Shown: one piece after another, positions 33,736 to 43,029 of the stretch
Numbering within the stretch: the first letter of the stretch is position 1
How the letters are laid out: each line of letters starts with the position of its first letter
NCBI GenBank assembly: GCA_913056305.1
Contig: CAJXMR010000019.1
Span: 1 to 44,492, forward strand
DNA length: 44,492 bases
Source: an uncultured Ralstonia sp.
Lineage (GTDB): Bacteria; Pseudomonadota; Gammaproteobacteria; Burkholderiales; Burkholderiaceae
Reading direction: 5' to 3'
Made by a program: the position numbers and the translations under genes
Notes under the pieces: model-generated
Told to the model about the DNA's origin: nothing
The model's database searches: none
The model's input: the letters and a program-made list of their open reading frames with translations, nothing else

Positions 33736-33799
33736 TATGCAATGGACGGTATGCGCACAAATACTATCGGCGTCGCTTTGCTATGCTTATCAGGTATGC
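33736..33799. promoter_or_regulatory. four TATGC repeats between dehydratase and LysR genes
   Basis: TATGC occurs at 33736, 33750, 33782 and 33795 in the 123-bp divergent promoter region. The spacing of 14 and 13 bases within pairs could mark regulator half-sites on one DNA face plus a third of a turn. This is only a candidate operator. Confidence 0.35.
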
Positions 33800-33821
33800 A
33801 TCAAGCGGGAGGGGGAGGGCG

Positions 33822-34727
33822 ATGCGCACTGTGGAAATGCGCCACCTGCGCTACTTCGTGGCGGTGGCGGAAGCCGGCAGCGTGATGGCCGGCGCACGGA
33901 CGGTCGGGATCGTGCAGCCTGCGCTGTCACGGCAGATTCGCGAGCTGGAGGCGGCCATCGGCACGCCGCTGCTGGTGCGCAAGACCAAGGGCGTGGAGCT
34001 GACCCCGGCCGGGCAGAGCTTTCTGCGCGATGCGAAGCAACTGCTGGCGGACCTGCAAGGCAGCCGCGAGCGCGCCCTGCGCAGCGCGGCGGGGCAGCTT
34101 GGCGAGCTGCGCCTGGGCGCGCTGCCCAACTACCTTCCGCTGCCGGTGGTCACGCAGGTGCTCAAGGCATTCCGCGCGGCATGCCCGGAGGTGAAGGTGT
34201 CGGTCGAGCCGATGCTCTCTGCCGAACAGGTGACGGCCATCGCGCGCGGACAACTCGACGGCGGCATCATGGCCTGGCGCGACGAGGCGGCACCGCAACT
34301 GTCCGGCATTGCGCTGCTCAGCGACCGGTTCGTGCTGGCCATGCCGGCAGCAGCGGGCAGCCGGCGCAAGCCACCCGCCGCGCTGGCAGAGCTGGCCGAT
34401 CAGCCCTTCGTCTGGTTCGACCCCGAGCGCTCCGCTGCGCACCATCGCTTCCTGATGGCGCAGTGCGAGCGCGCCGGCTTCACGCCTCGCGTTACGCAGA
34501 TCGGCGCCGACATCCCGACCGTGATCGGGCTTGTCTCTGCCGGCATGGGGTGCGCATTTGTGCCGGAGAGCCTGTCGGTGGTGTGCCCGCCCACCGTCCG
34601 CCTAGTGCCGCTGGATGAGGTGGCCGAACGGTTCAACGTGGACTTTGCGTTTGATGGGGCGTCGCAGCCGCCCGTCGTGGCGCGCTTTGTGCAAGCGCTG
34701 GAGGCAGTGACAGGCGGGCGAGCATAG
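33822..34727 (+). CDS. LysR-type transcriptional regulator
   Basis: The 301-residue protein has an N-terminal winged helix-turn-helix (LRYFVAVAEAGSVMAGARTV, PALSRQIRELEAAIGTPLLV) and a substrate-binding effector domain (about 90-295). A GGAGGGGGAGGG-rich stretch precedes the ATG. It is divergent from the Ser/Thr dehydratase gene, the classic layout for a LysR activator and its target. A terminator about 310 bases after its stop may end its transcript. Confidence 0.93.
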   Translation: MRTVEMRHLRYFVAVAEAGSVMAGARTVGIVQPALSRQIRELEAAIGTPLLVRKTKGVELTPAGQSFLRDAKQLLADLQGSRERALRSAAGQLGELRLGALPNYLPLPVVTQVLKAFRAACPEVKVSVEPMLSAEQVTAIARGQLDGGIMAWRDEAAPQLSGIALLSDRFVLAMPAAAGSRRKPPAALAELADQPFVWFDPERSAAHHRFLMAQCERAGFTPRVTQIGADIPTVIGLVSAGMGCAFVPESLSVVCPPTVRLVPLDEVAERFNVDFAFDGASQPPVVARFVQALEAVTGGRA

Positions 34728-34760
34728 GCAGGCGCGTTGCTTCCCGCAGCACGTCCCGCG

Positions 34761-35021
34761 TCAGCCGTGCGCAATCGGTCGCGCAGCGTGGGCCGGGCGG
34801 TGGCTCGGTGTCGCAACGCGAAAGGCCGATGAAAGCCAGGCTGCCGTAAAGTGCATCCACTGCGCGGTGACGGTCTCTGCCCGCGCAGCGGAATCCTTGA
34901 TGAACGGGATCGGTCGGGTGAAATCTGAACGGTAGGTCCACAGCCGTACGCAGCAAGCGGCTGGTCGTAACACTTGGTGGACGCAACGGGCACCAGCCGG
35001 CCCATGCTCTTCGTCAACCAT
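34761..35021 (-). CDS. possible small gene, 86 aa
   Basis: A minus-strand frame begins behind an unusually strong ribosome site (GGAGAGAGGAGAC directly before ATG). It encodes 86 residues starting MVDEEHGPAGARCVHQVL and ending in a basic, histidine-rich tail. It is antisense to the untranslated region between two LysR genes and no family is recognised. Apart from the ribosome site there is little support, and composition does not settle whether it is coding. Nothing else is seen in 34728-35040. Confidence 0.3.
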   Translation of the reverse strand: MVDEEHGPAGARCVHQVLRPAACCVRLWTYRSDFTRPIPFIKDSAARAETVTAQWMHFTAAWLSSAFRVATPSHRPAHAARPIAHG

Positions 35022-35040
35022 GTCTCCTCTCTCCATTTTC

Positions 35041-35066
35041 AGCCCGCTGCCTCGCGGGCTTTTTTC
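35041..35066 (+). terminator. intrinsic terminator
   Basis: AGCCCGC-tgcctc-GCGGGCT is followed directly by TTTTTTC. It reads in plus direction, about 310 bases after the first LysR gene. It could end that gene's long 3' region or an unannotated small RNA. Confidence 0.85.
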
Positions 35067-35192
35067 TTTCCCAGCCACGGCAGCACCTGCGGCCCCTGCG
35101 ACCATCCGGGCCCTCGCGGCATACTATCGGCTTGGCAAGCTGGTGCCGCTTCGGCACTTCGCCACACGACGCCGCTGCCTGCGCCCCTGCAC

Positions 35193-36086
35193 ATGGAACT
35201 CTATCAACTCAAGGCGGTACTCGCCGTTGCTCGCACCGGCCAGCTCGGTCGCGCGGGCGAGCAGCTGCATCTCACGCAGTCCGCCATCTCCAAGCAGATC
35301 AAGAGCCTGGAGGATGAACTGGGCGTGCTGCTGTTCGACCGCACCCCCACCGGCATGACCGTCACGGCGGCGGGCCGGCGCCTGCTGCCCATCGCGGGGC
35401 GCGTGGTGGATGGGGCGCAGGAGATGGCCGCGCTGGCGGCGTCCCTGCGCGGCAACATCACTGGCGTGCTGCGCCTGGGGACGATCATCGATCCGGAGTC
35501 GCTGCGCCTGGGGCCGTTGCTGGCCGCGTTGCTCAAGTTCTATCCGCACATCGACGTGACGCTGGCTCATGGCATTTCGGGCAGTGTCCTGCAGATGCTG
35601 CGCGACGCTCAGGTGGAGGCGTGCTTCTACCTCGGCACGGTGCGCGACCCCGAGATCATGGTCCACCCGCTCGCAGTCGAACACTACGTGGTGGTCGCGC
35701 CCGTCGCCTGGGCGGCGCGGCTGCGTACGGCCACCTTGCAGGAGCTCTCTGCGATGCCATGGTTGGCGACGCCCGCCGGCAGCTCGCAGCACGGCATGGT
35801 CGCGCAGATGTTTGCCGAGCGCGGGCTGTCCTACAGCACCGTGGTCGAGGCCGACCAGGAAGCGTCGATGATCGAGCTGGTGCAGTCCGGTGTGGCGCTG
35901 GGCCTGATGCGCGAGCGCCTGGCCGCCGGCATGGTGCAGAGCGGGCAGGCCGTCATCTGGGACGGCGCGCGCCTGCCGTGCCCGCTGTGCCTGCTGCACC
36001 GGCGCGCCAGTGCGGAGGAGCCGATGGTCCAGGCACTGCTGGCGACCGTGCCGATGGTCTGGCCGCCGGAGGCGGACGCTGCCTGA
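35193..36086 (+). CDS. LysR-type transcriptional regulator
   Basis: The 297-residue LysR protein has an N-terminal DNA-binding domain (YQLKAVLAVARTGQLGRAGE, LTQSAISKQIKSLEDELGVLLFDRT) and an effector domain (about 90-290). The ATG at 35193 fits the family start; a longer frame upstream crosses a terminator and is not coding. It precedes the glycerate 2-kinase gene by 187 bases on the same strand. It may control that gene, though divergent genes are the more usual LysR targets. Confidence 0.92.
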   Translation: MELYQLKAVLAVARTGQLGRAGEQLHLTQSAISKQIKSLEDELGVLLFDRTPTGMTVTAAGRRLLPIAGRVVDGAQEMAALAASLRGNITGVLRLGTIIDPESLRLGPLLAALLKFYPHIDVTLAHGISGSVLQMLRDAQVEACFYLGTVRDPEIMVHPLAVEHYVVVAPVAWAARLRTATLQELSAMPWLATPAGSSQHGMVAQMFAERGLSYSTVVEADQEASMIELVQSGVALGLMRERLAAGMVQSGQAVIWDGARLPCPLCLLHRRASAEEPMVQALLATVPMVWPPEADAA

Positions 36087-36273
36087 GGCGCGCCGGTCGC
36101 GCCGCAGGGTTGGGGGATCGTCGGCAAAGCCTCGTCGCACCAGGGGTTTCCCGTGCGGCCAGGCGGCCTTGAGGATTTGCCAATAGGCGCGTCGCACCTT
36201 CGTGCGTAGACTGCAACCGGGCCGCATGTCACCCGGCGCGGCTTAGATTCGCTCACATCATCCGAGGCAGTCC

Positions 36274-37566
36274 ATGCATTCCAAGCCCCACGCCAACCAG
36301 CGCGCGCTGCTGCGCGCCATGTTCGACGCCGCGGTTGCTTCCGCCCAGCCGGCGCGCTGCCTCGCACCGCATCTGCCGCAGCCGCCCAAGGGGCGCACCA
36401 TCGTCATTGGGGCCGGCAAGGCATCGGCAGCGATGGCGCAGGCACTGGAAGCCCACTGGACCGCGCCGCTCGAAGGGCTGGTCATCACGCGCTACGGCTA
36501 TGCGGTGCCATGCGAGCACGTCGAGATTGTCGAAGCCGCGCACCCGGTGCCGGACGAAGCGGGCCTGCACGCCACCGCGCGTATCCGCGAGCTGGTGTCG
36601 GGGCTGACGGCGGACGATCTGGTCATCGCCCTGATCTCTGGCGGCGGCTCGTCGCTGATGGTGGCGCCGGGCGAGGGCATCACGCTGGCCGACAAGCAGG
36701 CCGTGAATGGCGCGCTGCTCCACAGCGGCGCCAGCATCTCGGAGATGAACTGCGTGCGGCGTCATCTCTCGCAGGTCAAGGGCGGCCGGCTGGCCGCGGC
36801 GTGCTATCCGGCGCGCGTGCTGACGCTGCTGATTTCCGACGTGCCCGGCGACAACGCGGTCGACATCGCGTCCGGCCCCACCGTGGCCGACCCGACCACG
36901 CGCGCGGATGCGCTCGCCATTCTCGACCGCTACCGGATCGCCGTGCCCGACAGCGTGCGGGCCTTCCTGCAGCGTGACGAGGCCGAGAGCATCAAGCCCG
37001 GCGATGCCCGCCTGCAGAACACGGAGACGCGCTTCATCACCACGCCGCAAGTCGCGCTCGAGGCCGCCGCCAAGGTGGCGGAAGCCGCCGGCTACACGCC
37101 GTACATCCTCGGCGACAGCCTGGAAGGCGAGGCGCGTGACCTGGGTCGTGCCATGGCCGGCATGACGCGGCAGGTGGCGGTGCGCGGGCAGCCGTTCAAG
37201 GCGCCGTGCGTGCTGCTCTCAGGCGGCGAGACGACCGTCACCGTGCGGGGCAGCGGCCGGGGCGGGCGCAACGTGGAGTTCCTGCTGTCGCTCGCGGTTG
37301 CGCTCGACGGCTTGCCCGGCGTGTACGCCATTGCCGGCGACACGGATGGCGTCGACGGGGCCGAGGAGATTGCGGGCGCGTGCATCACGCCGGACACGCT
37401 CGCGCGTGCCTGGGCGCTCGGCATCCCGCCGCGCAAGTCGCTGGACAACAACGATGGCCACGGCTTCTTCCAGGCGCTGGGCGATTCGGTCATCACCGGC
37501 CCGACGCTGACCAACGTCAACGATTTTCGCGCCATCGTCATCGACGCTCAGGAGGCGGGCGCGTGA
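36274..37566 (+). CDS. glycerate 2-kinase (DUF4147/MOFRL family)
   Basis: The 430-residue enzyme should phosphorylate D-glycerate to 2-phosphoglycerate, in routes from tartrate, glyoxylate or serine. The N-terminal DUF4147 domain shows IVIGAGKASAAMAQALE, ALISGGGSSLM and MNCVRRHLSQVKGGRLA. The C-terminal MOFRL domain has LSGGETTVTVRGSGRGGRN and AGDTDGVDG. Older annotation calls relatives hydroxypyruvate reductase (TtuD). No tartronate semialdehyde reductase is adjacent. A LysR gene lies on each side. Confidence 0.92.
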   Translation: MHSKPHANQRALLRAMFDAAVASAQPARCLAPHLPQPPKGRTIVIGAGKASAAMAQALEAHWTAPLEGLVITRYGYAVPCEHVEIVEAAHPVPDEAGLHATARIRELVSGLTADDLVIALISGGGSSLMVAPGEGITLADKQAVNGALLHSGASISEMNCVRRHLSQVKGGRLAAACYPARVLTLLISDVPGDNAVDIASGPTVADPTTRADALAILDRYRIAVPDSVRAFLQRDEAESIKPGDARLQNTETRFITTPQVALEAAAKVAEAAGYTPYILGDSLEGEARDLGRAMAGMTRQVAVRGQPFKAPCVLLSGGETTVTVRGSGRGGRNVEFLLSLAVALDGLPGVYAIAGDTDGVDGAEEIAGACITPDTLARAWALGIPPRKSLDNNDGHGFFQALGDSVITGPTLTNVNDFRAIVIDAQEAGA

Positions 37567-37567
37567 T

Positions 37568-38461
37568 TCACACCGCGCCCGCAATCGCCTCCCGCAACCA
37601 CTGGTGTGCCGGGTCACGATGCACGCGCTCGTGCCACAGCATCGACATCTCGTAGCCGGGCACTTCCACCGGCGGCGCGACCATCTGTAGCGCGCTGGCA
37701 CCGCGTACCAGACGCTCCGGCAGCATCGCCACGAGGTCGGTGCTGGCGACAGCCGTCATCACAAACAGGAAGTGCGGCACCGACAGCACCACCCGGCGCG
37801 TCAGGCCGGCGGCCTGGAGCGCTTCATCGGTGACGCCGAAGAAGCCCCCGCCGTCTGGCGAGGTGATCACGTGATCGAGCGCGCAGAACTGCGCCTGCGT
37901 CGGCCGCCGTTTCAGGCGCGGGTGCCCGATGCGGCCCACCAGCACGTACCGCTCCGTAAAGAGCGCGCGGCGGCGCAGGCCGGGCGGTGCGCCTTCCGTG
38001 GTGTGGAAGGCGAGGTCGATCTCGCCCTGTTCCGCCTGCCGGGCGATGCGCGGCGGCACCAGCTCCAGCACGGCCAGCCGGGTGCCTGGTGCAGCGGTGC
38101 GCAGGCGGTTCAACGCAGGTAGCACGATGGTCGACTCGCCGTAGTCGGTGGCGGCCACGCGCCAGGTGTCGGTGGCCTGGGCCGGGTCGAACGGGCTGGC
38201 GGGGGCGACCGCCTGCTCCAGTGCTTCGAGCGCCTGCCGCAACGGCTCGCGCAGCGCCTCGGCCCGTGCGGTCGGGCGCATGCCGCGCGGGCCGGGCAGC
38301 AGCAGTGGGTCGCCAAAAATGTCGCGCAGCTTGGCCAGCTGCACGCTGATGGAGGGTTGCGAGTAGTTCAGCCGCTGCGCCGCGCGCGTGACGTTGTGCT
38401 CGGCGAGCAGCACATCCAGCGTGACCAGCAGGTTGAGGTCCAGCCGCCTGAGATTATTCAT
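37568..38461 (-). CDS. LysR-type transcriptional regulator (NodD/LinR-like)
   Basis: The 297-residue protein has the DNA-binding domain RRLDLNLLVTLDVLLAEHNV, QRLNYSQPSISVQLAKLRD and FGDPLLLPGPRGM, then an effector domain. The opening 'LDLNLL' and GDPLL place it in the NodD/LinR-like branch. It is divergent from the quinone oxidoreductase gene across an 85-bp, unusually AT-rich promoter region (38462-38546) and probably regulates it. Its end meets the glycerate kinase gene with one base between. Confidence 0.93.
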   Translation of the reverse strand: MNNLRRLDLNLLVTLDVLLAEHNVTRAAQRLNYSQPSISVQLAKLRDIFGDPLLLPGPRGMRPTARAEALREPLRQALEALEQAVAPASPFDPAQATDTWRVAATDYGESTIVLPALNRLRTAAPGTRLAVLELVPPRIARQAEQGEIDLAFHTTEGAPPGLRRRALFTERYVLVGRIGHPRLKRRPTQAQFCALDHVITSPDGGGFFGVTDEALQAAGLTRRVVLSVPHFLFVMTAVASTDLVAMLPERLVRGASALQMVAPPVEVPGYEMSMLWHERVHRDPAHQWLREAIAGAV

Positions 38462-38546
38462 GGCAATACCTGTAATATGGAGAATTCATTTTCAATATAC
38501 CTGGCGCGGCCCCATTCTGAAGCCATCCCGCTACGGAGTGACCGCC

Positions 38547-39323
38547 ATGAATGTCCTGATTGTCTATGCCCACCCTGAACCCACCTCGCTAAACGGCGCG
38601 CTCAAGGACTTTGCCGTCCAGCGCCTGGAAGCCGCCGGCCACACGGTCCAGGTCTCCGACCTGTATGCCATGCAGTGGAAAGCCACGCTCGATGCCGACG
38701 ACAGCACGGTTGCGCCGGTGGGCACGCACTTCCACCCGTCGCTTGATTCCAAACATGCCTTCGAGCATGGCCTGCAGAGCGACGACATCGCCCGCGAGCA
38801 GGACAAGCTGCGCTGGGCCGATGCCGTCATCTTCCAGTTTCCGCTGTGGTGGTTCTCGATGCCGGCCATCCTCAAGGGCTGGGTGGAGCGTGTCTACGCC
38901 TACGGTTTCGCCTATGGCGTGGGCGAGCACTCCGACACCCACTGGGGCGACCGCTACGGCGAAGGGTCCCTCGCCGGCAAGCGCGCCATGCTGGTTGTCA
39001 CCACGGGCGGCTGGGCATCGCACTACAGCGCGCGCGGCATCAATGGCCCGATCGACGACCTCCTGTTCCCGATCCAGCACGGCATCCTGTACTACCCCGG
39101 CTTCGACGTGGTGCCGCCGTTCGTGATCTACCGCACGGGCCGCATGGACGACGCCCGCTTTGCACAGACGCGCGAGGCGCTCGGCCAGCGGCTGGACACG
39201 CTGTTCACCGCGGCGCCGATCCCGTTTCGCCAGCAGAACGCCGGTGCGTACGAAATTCCGGCGCTGACCTTGCGCGCGGACATCGCGCCGGATGCATCCG
39301 GCTTTGCGGCGCACGTCGCGTAG
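38547..39323 (+). CDS. NAD(P)H dehydrogenase (quinone), flavodoxin-like fold
   Basis: The 258-residue FMN/FAD enzyme of the MdaB/KefF/NQO1-like family has VLIVYAHPEPTSLNGALKD, the FQFPLWWFSMPAILKGWVERV block that contacts flavin and partner, and TTGGWASHYSARG. Such enzymes make two-electron reductions of quinones or related electrophiles, guarding against redox cycling. The ATG at 38547 opens the conserved first strand. It is divergent from its probable LysR regulator. Confidence 0.93.
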   Translation: MNVLIVYAHPEPTSLNGALKDFAVQRLEAAGHTVQVSDLYAMQWKATLDADDSTVAPVGTHFHPSLDSKHAFEHGLQSDDIAREQDKLRWADAVIFQFPLWWFSMPAILKGWVERVYAYGFAYGVGEHSDTHWGDRYGEGSLAGKRAMLVVTTGGWASHYSARGINGPIDDLLFPIQHGILYYPGFDVVPPFVIYRTGRMDDARFAQTREALGQRLDTLFTAAPIPFRQQNAGAYEIPALTLRADIAPDASGFAAHVA

Positions 39324-39388
39324 GGACACGGTGCATCTGGCTGCTGGTGTACAGTCCCGCCGACCGCATTGGCCGCAACGGACACGAC

Positions 39389-39793
39389 ATGACAGCCCCC
39401 GGCACCATCCAGCTCACCCGAACCCTTTCGCACCCGCCTGCCAAGGTGTGGGCTGCCCTGACCGACCCGGCAACCCACGCCCGCTGGTGGGCCGCCGGAG
39501 ACATCCGCGCCGCCGTGGGGCACCGCTTCACGCTGGACATGGGGCAATGGGGCCAGCAGCCGTGCGAAGTGCTGGCGGTCGACGCGGAACGGCGCCTGTC
39601 GTTCGCCTTCGCGCCCGGCACATTGAATACCACCATCACCTGGCGCCTTGCTCCCGAGGGGGAGGGCACCCACCTCACGCTCGAGCACGCGGGGTTTGAC
39701 CTTGATGCGCCAATGGGCAGCGCTGCCTTCCACGGCATGGGCAAGGGCTGGCCGATGGTGATCGATCGGCTTGAGGCGGTGCTGGCGGGCTGA
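39389..39793 (+). CDS. SRPBCC / AHSA1-like domain protein
   Basis: The 134-residue protein has the START-like SRPBCC fold: IQLTRTLSHPPAKVWAALTD, ARWWAAGDIR, the GGTWQ-like strands LSFAFAPGTLNTTITWRL, and the long C-terminal helix MGKGWPMVIDRLEAVL. It is a single-domain AHSA1/polyketide-cyclase-like protein whose ligand is unknown. It lies 65 bases after the quinone oxidoreductase gene and may be co-transcribed. Confidence 0.88.
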   Translation: MTAPGTIQLTRTLSHPPAKVWAALTDPATHARWWAAGDIRAAVGHRFTLDMGQWGQQPCEVLAVDAERRLSFAFAPGTLNTTITWRLAPEGEGTHLTLEHAGFDLDAPMGSAAFHGMGKGWPMVIDRLEAVLAG

Positions 39794-39818
39794 GGGTGGA
39801 AGGCATCGCGAGCGCGCC

Positions 39819-40346
39819 TTACTTCTTCGGCGGGTTGTAGCGCTCGTAGGGTACGCCGCGCTCCGGGTGTGCCGTCGTCTCGTCGACCACACGTTCGACG
39901 TCGGGCACCTCTCGTAGCGCCTCAATGAACGGCGCTACCGCCACGCCCGGCGCCACGCAGCCCTGCACCAGCATCCACCGCTGCCATACCGTCACCCACA
40001 GCGTGCTCTGCCGCCATTCGGGCATGTGGATCGACAGATACTGCAGCCGGCGGCGCGCGCTGTCGGCAATCTCATCGTCGTAGGCAAAGGCATTCGGCAG
40101 GCGGCAGCGGCCTTCCACCCAGCAGTGGTTGCCATGCTCGATGCGGTGGTGCGACTCGCGCTTCCACTCGGCCTCGCTCACGCGGGGGCCGGCGGGCTCC
40201 GGGCAGTCGGGGATCGCCGAGGAGATCTGGAAAAACGGATCGTGGCCGCGGTTCTGCAGGTCAGAGGTGTCGCTGGCGGCGTGGGCGCCGGGCACCAGCA
40301 GAAGCAACGACAGCGCAAACGCGATGCGGCGAGGGTGGAGCGTCAT
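39819..40346 (-). CDS. exported protein with a BON-like domain
   Basis: The 175-residue protein has a clear signal peptide (about 1-23, ending GAHAA) and no membrane helix, so it should be periplasmic. The C-terminal half (about 95-160; SALWVTVWQRW-like strand, VQGCVAPGV, FIEALREVPDVERVVDE) has the alternating pattern of a BON domain, which binds lipids or membranes; the match is moderate. Four cysteines could form disulfides. CAGGAG precedes the ATG at 40346. It is convergent with the SRPBCC gene. Confidence 0.72.
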   Translation of the reverse strand: MTLHPRRIAFALSLLLLVPGAHAASDTSDLQNRGHDPFFQISSAIPDCPEPAGPRVSEAEWKRESHHRIEHGNHCWVEGRCRLPNAFAYDDEIADSARRRLQYLSIHMPEWRQSTLWVTVWQRWMLVQGCVAPGVAVAPFIEALREVPDVERVVDETTAHPERGVPYERYNPPKK

Positions 40347-40698
40347 GGGATGTCTCCTGGGCGCTGTCTGGGGTCCGGGGTGGGGCCTATCGTACTGCCA
40401 TCCTGGTCTCGCCAGCGTTCCGGTTGCCATCGTTTGCGCGCGGCGCCAGCGCGCCAATAAGACGTCCGGCGCAATAACCGCTCGCGATCCCGCGGGCAAT
40501 TGTCAAAAGTGACGCATACGCGCTGAAATTTGACCTTCAGGAAACGTAAATTCTGGCGATAGAGATCATGGAAGCGAGCCACCCCACGGGTGACGTGCCT
40601 GTGGCGAGGTTGCGCTTCCCATCGCAATCCTCATCCAATGCCAACCCGGCAGACGAATCCCAACCCGAGCGCCCCTCTGGTAACAGGACCCCCCAATC

Positions 40699-43008
40699 AT
40701 GGTGAGAAAGATTGCGAACCGGGTCGCTCAATTCATGGGTGTGCCACGCGACAACCCGGAGCTGCTCAAGGCGCAATATCACGCCCTGTCGCGCCAGTTG
40801 CCGATGATGTATTTCATCCTCATCACCAGCAGCTGGGCGGTGGCCATGGCCTTCTTGTGGCACGCGCCTGCCTGGCTCACGGTGGGGATACCGGCCGCGC
40901 TGACGCTCGGCTGCGCGATTCGCGTGGTCCACTGGTGGCGATCCCGCCGCATCGAGCCGACTCCCGAGTTCGCCCACCGCGTGCTCACGCGCACCAATCG
41001 CCTGGCCAGCGTCATTGCCATCGCGTTCACGTCGTGGTCGCTGATGCTGTTCGAATACGGCGACGCCTATACGCGCTCCTACCTGGCCTTCTACATGGCC
41101 ATTACCGTGATCGCCTGCATCTTCTGCCTGATGCATCTGCGCTCGGCCGCCGTCATGGTCACGGTCATCGTCAACGGGGCGTTCATCGTGTTCTTTGCGG
41201 GGACGGGGCAGCCGACCTTCGTCGCCATCGCCGTCAACATGGCGCTGGTCTCGTTTGGCCTGCTGGTCATCCTGATGATCAGCTACCGCACCTTCACCTC
41301 CATGGTGAACGCGCAGACCGAGGCGCGGCGCCGGGAGCAGGAGCAGAGCCGCCTGCTGCGCATGATCGACGACATGCCGGTTGCGGTCATGACCGTGGAG
41401 CCGGACAGCCTGATCGTCAACTACGCCAACACCACGTCCAAGCGGCTGGTTGACAAGATTGCGCACCTGTTGCCGATCACTGCGGATACGCTGCTCGGCA
41501 CCTGCATCGACGTCTTCCACAAGATGCCAGGGCACCAGCGCCGGTTGCTCTCCGACCCGGCCAACCTGCCGCACAACGCGCGCATCACCTTGGGGTCGGA
41601 AGTGCTGGACCTCCAGGTGTCGGCGGTCAGGGGGGATGACGGCAGCTACCTCGGGCCCATGCTGACCTGGGCGCTCGTCACCAAGGAGGTGGAAGCCGAG
41701 AACCGCATCCGCCAGCTTGCGCATTACGACACGCTCACCGGCCTGGCCAATCGCATGACCTTTCGCGAGCAGCTGGAGACCAGTCTCGCGCAGGCAGGCA
41801 TGCACCACGGGCTGCTGTACATCGATCTCGACGGCTTCAAGCTCGTCAACGACACCCGTGGCCATCACGTTGGGGATACCTTGCTCGAGCTGGTGGCGGA
41901 CCGGCTGCGCGCCGTATGCGATGGGCCTGGCGTCTCCATCGGGCGGCTCGGCGGCGATGAGTTTGCCATCCTCCTGCCGCACAGCGATGCGGAGGAGGCG
42001 CAAGCGCTCGCCATGACCCTCATCGGCGCGCTGAGCGCACCGTATCGCCTCGAGGCCGATCAGAACGTGCGGATCAGCGCATCGATTGGCGTCGCGCTCG
42101 CGCCCATCCACGGGCACGACGCGGAAACCCTGCTCACGCGCGCCGACATCGCCCTCTACGTGGCCAAGGCCGCCGGCAAGGGCGTCTCGCGCGTGTTCTC
42201 GATAGACATGGAGCGGCGCGTGCAGGAGCGCGCGCGCCTGGAAGCGAAACTGCGCACCGCCCTGGAAAACCAGGACGGCATGTTCGTGTTCTACCAGCCG
42301 ATCGTCGACGTCGAGACCGGCAAGGTCACGGCGCGCGAGGCATTGGTGCGCTGGCACCATGCGCAGCGGGGCTGGGTCGCTCCGGTGGAGTTCGTGCCCA
42401 TTGCCGAGCAAAGCGGCCTGATTGATCTGCTGGGCGAATTCGTGCTGCGGCGCGCTTGCCTTGAGGCGGCCGGATGGCAGGACAGCGCGCGCGTTGCCGT
42501 CAACATCTCGCCCATGCAGCTCGGCAAGGGCACGCTCGCGAAGGTCGTGCTCGCGGCGCTGCTCGAATCCGGCCTCCCGCCCGACCGGCTTGAAATCGAG
42601 GTTACGGAGACCGCCCTCATCAACAACGAGGAAGAGAGCTTCGAAGACTTGCGCCGGCTCTACGACATGGGCGTGCGCGTGGCCCTCGACGATTTCGGCA
42701 CCGGCTACTCATCGCTTGCGCATCTGCGCGCCTTCCCGTTCGACAAGATCAAGATCGACCGGTCGTTCATCACGGACATTGCGGATCGGCCGGACTGCGC
42801 GGTGCTCGTGCACGCGATTGCCGATCTCGGCAAGCGCCTGGGCGTCACCACCGTGGCCGAAGGCGTCGAGACGCAGGCGCATGTCCGGTGGATTCGCGAG
42901 GCGGGATGCAGTGAAGCCCAGGGGTATTTCTATGGCCGGCCCGTGCCAACCGCAGACGACGCCCCGCTCGTGAACGCGCTGGATCGGGTGCAGAACGCGG
43001 CGGCGTGA
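40699..43008 (+). CDS. membrane GGDEF-EAL c-di-GMP protein with PAS-like domain
   Basis: The 769-residue protein has about six N-terminal helices (35-210), a PAS-like segment (225-335; LLRMIDDMPVAVMTVEPDSL), a GGDEF domain (345-505; DTLTGLANRMTF, LGGDEF intact) and an EAL domain (520-765; REALVRW, NISPMQL, VTETALI, DDFGTGYSS, KIDRSF, AEGVET, QGYFYGRP). Both catalytic sites look complete, so it may make and break c-di-GMP, with the net direction set by the sensor part. The ribosome site (AGGA, 11 bases) is weak. The 200-bp leader upstream shows nothing certain. Confidence 0.95.
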   Translation: MVRKIANRVAQFMGVPRDNPELLKAQYHALSRQLPMMYFILITSSWAVAMAFLWHAPAWLTVGIPAALTLGCAIRVVHWWRSRRIEPTPEFAHRVLTRTNRLASVIAIAFTSWSLMLFEYGDAYTRSYLAFYMAITVIACIFCLMHLRSAAVMVTVIVNGAFIVFFAGTGQPTFVAIAVNMALVSFGLLVILMISYRTFTSMVNAQTEARRREQEQSRLLRMIDDMPVAVMTVEPDSLIVNYANTTSKRLVDKIAHLLPITADTLLGTCIDVFHKMPGHQRRLLSDPANLPHNARITLGSEVLDLQVSAVRGDDGSYLGPMLTWALVTKEVEAENRIRQLAHYDTLTGLANRMTFREQLETSLAQAGMHHGLLYIDLDGFKLVNDTRGHHVGDTLLELVADRLRAVCDGPGVSIGRLGGDEFAILLPHSDAEEAQALAMTLIGALSAPYRLEADQNVRISASIGVALAPIHGHDAETLLTRADIALYVAKAAGKGVSRVFSIDMERRVQERARLEAKLRTALENQDGMFVFYQPIVDVETGKVTAREALVRWHHAQRGWVAPVEFVPIAEQSGLIDLLGEFVLRRACLEAAGWQDSARVAVNISPMQLGKGTLAKVVLAALLESGLPPDRLEIEVTETALINNEEESFEDLRRLYDMGVRVALDDFGTGYSSLAHLRAFPFDKIKIDRSFITDIADRPDCAVLVHAIADLGKRLGVTTVAEGVETQAHVRWIREAGCSEAQGYFYGRPVPTADDAPLVNALDRVQNAAA

Positions 43009-43029
43009 TGTGGCGGCCTGAGCCGGCAT

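Noticed and set aside
32754-34727. 657-codon frame continuous with the LysR gene
   Set aside because: The first 356 codons are antisense to the dehydratase gene; the LysR start at 33822 has a strong ribosome site and fits the family.
40537-42411. 624-codon minus-strand frame opposite the GGDEF-EAL gene
   Set aside because: It is a shadow of a strongly supported gene and has a composition typical of antisense frames.
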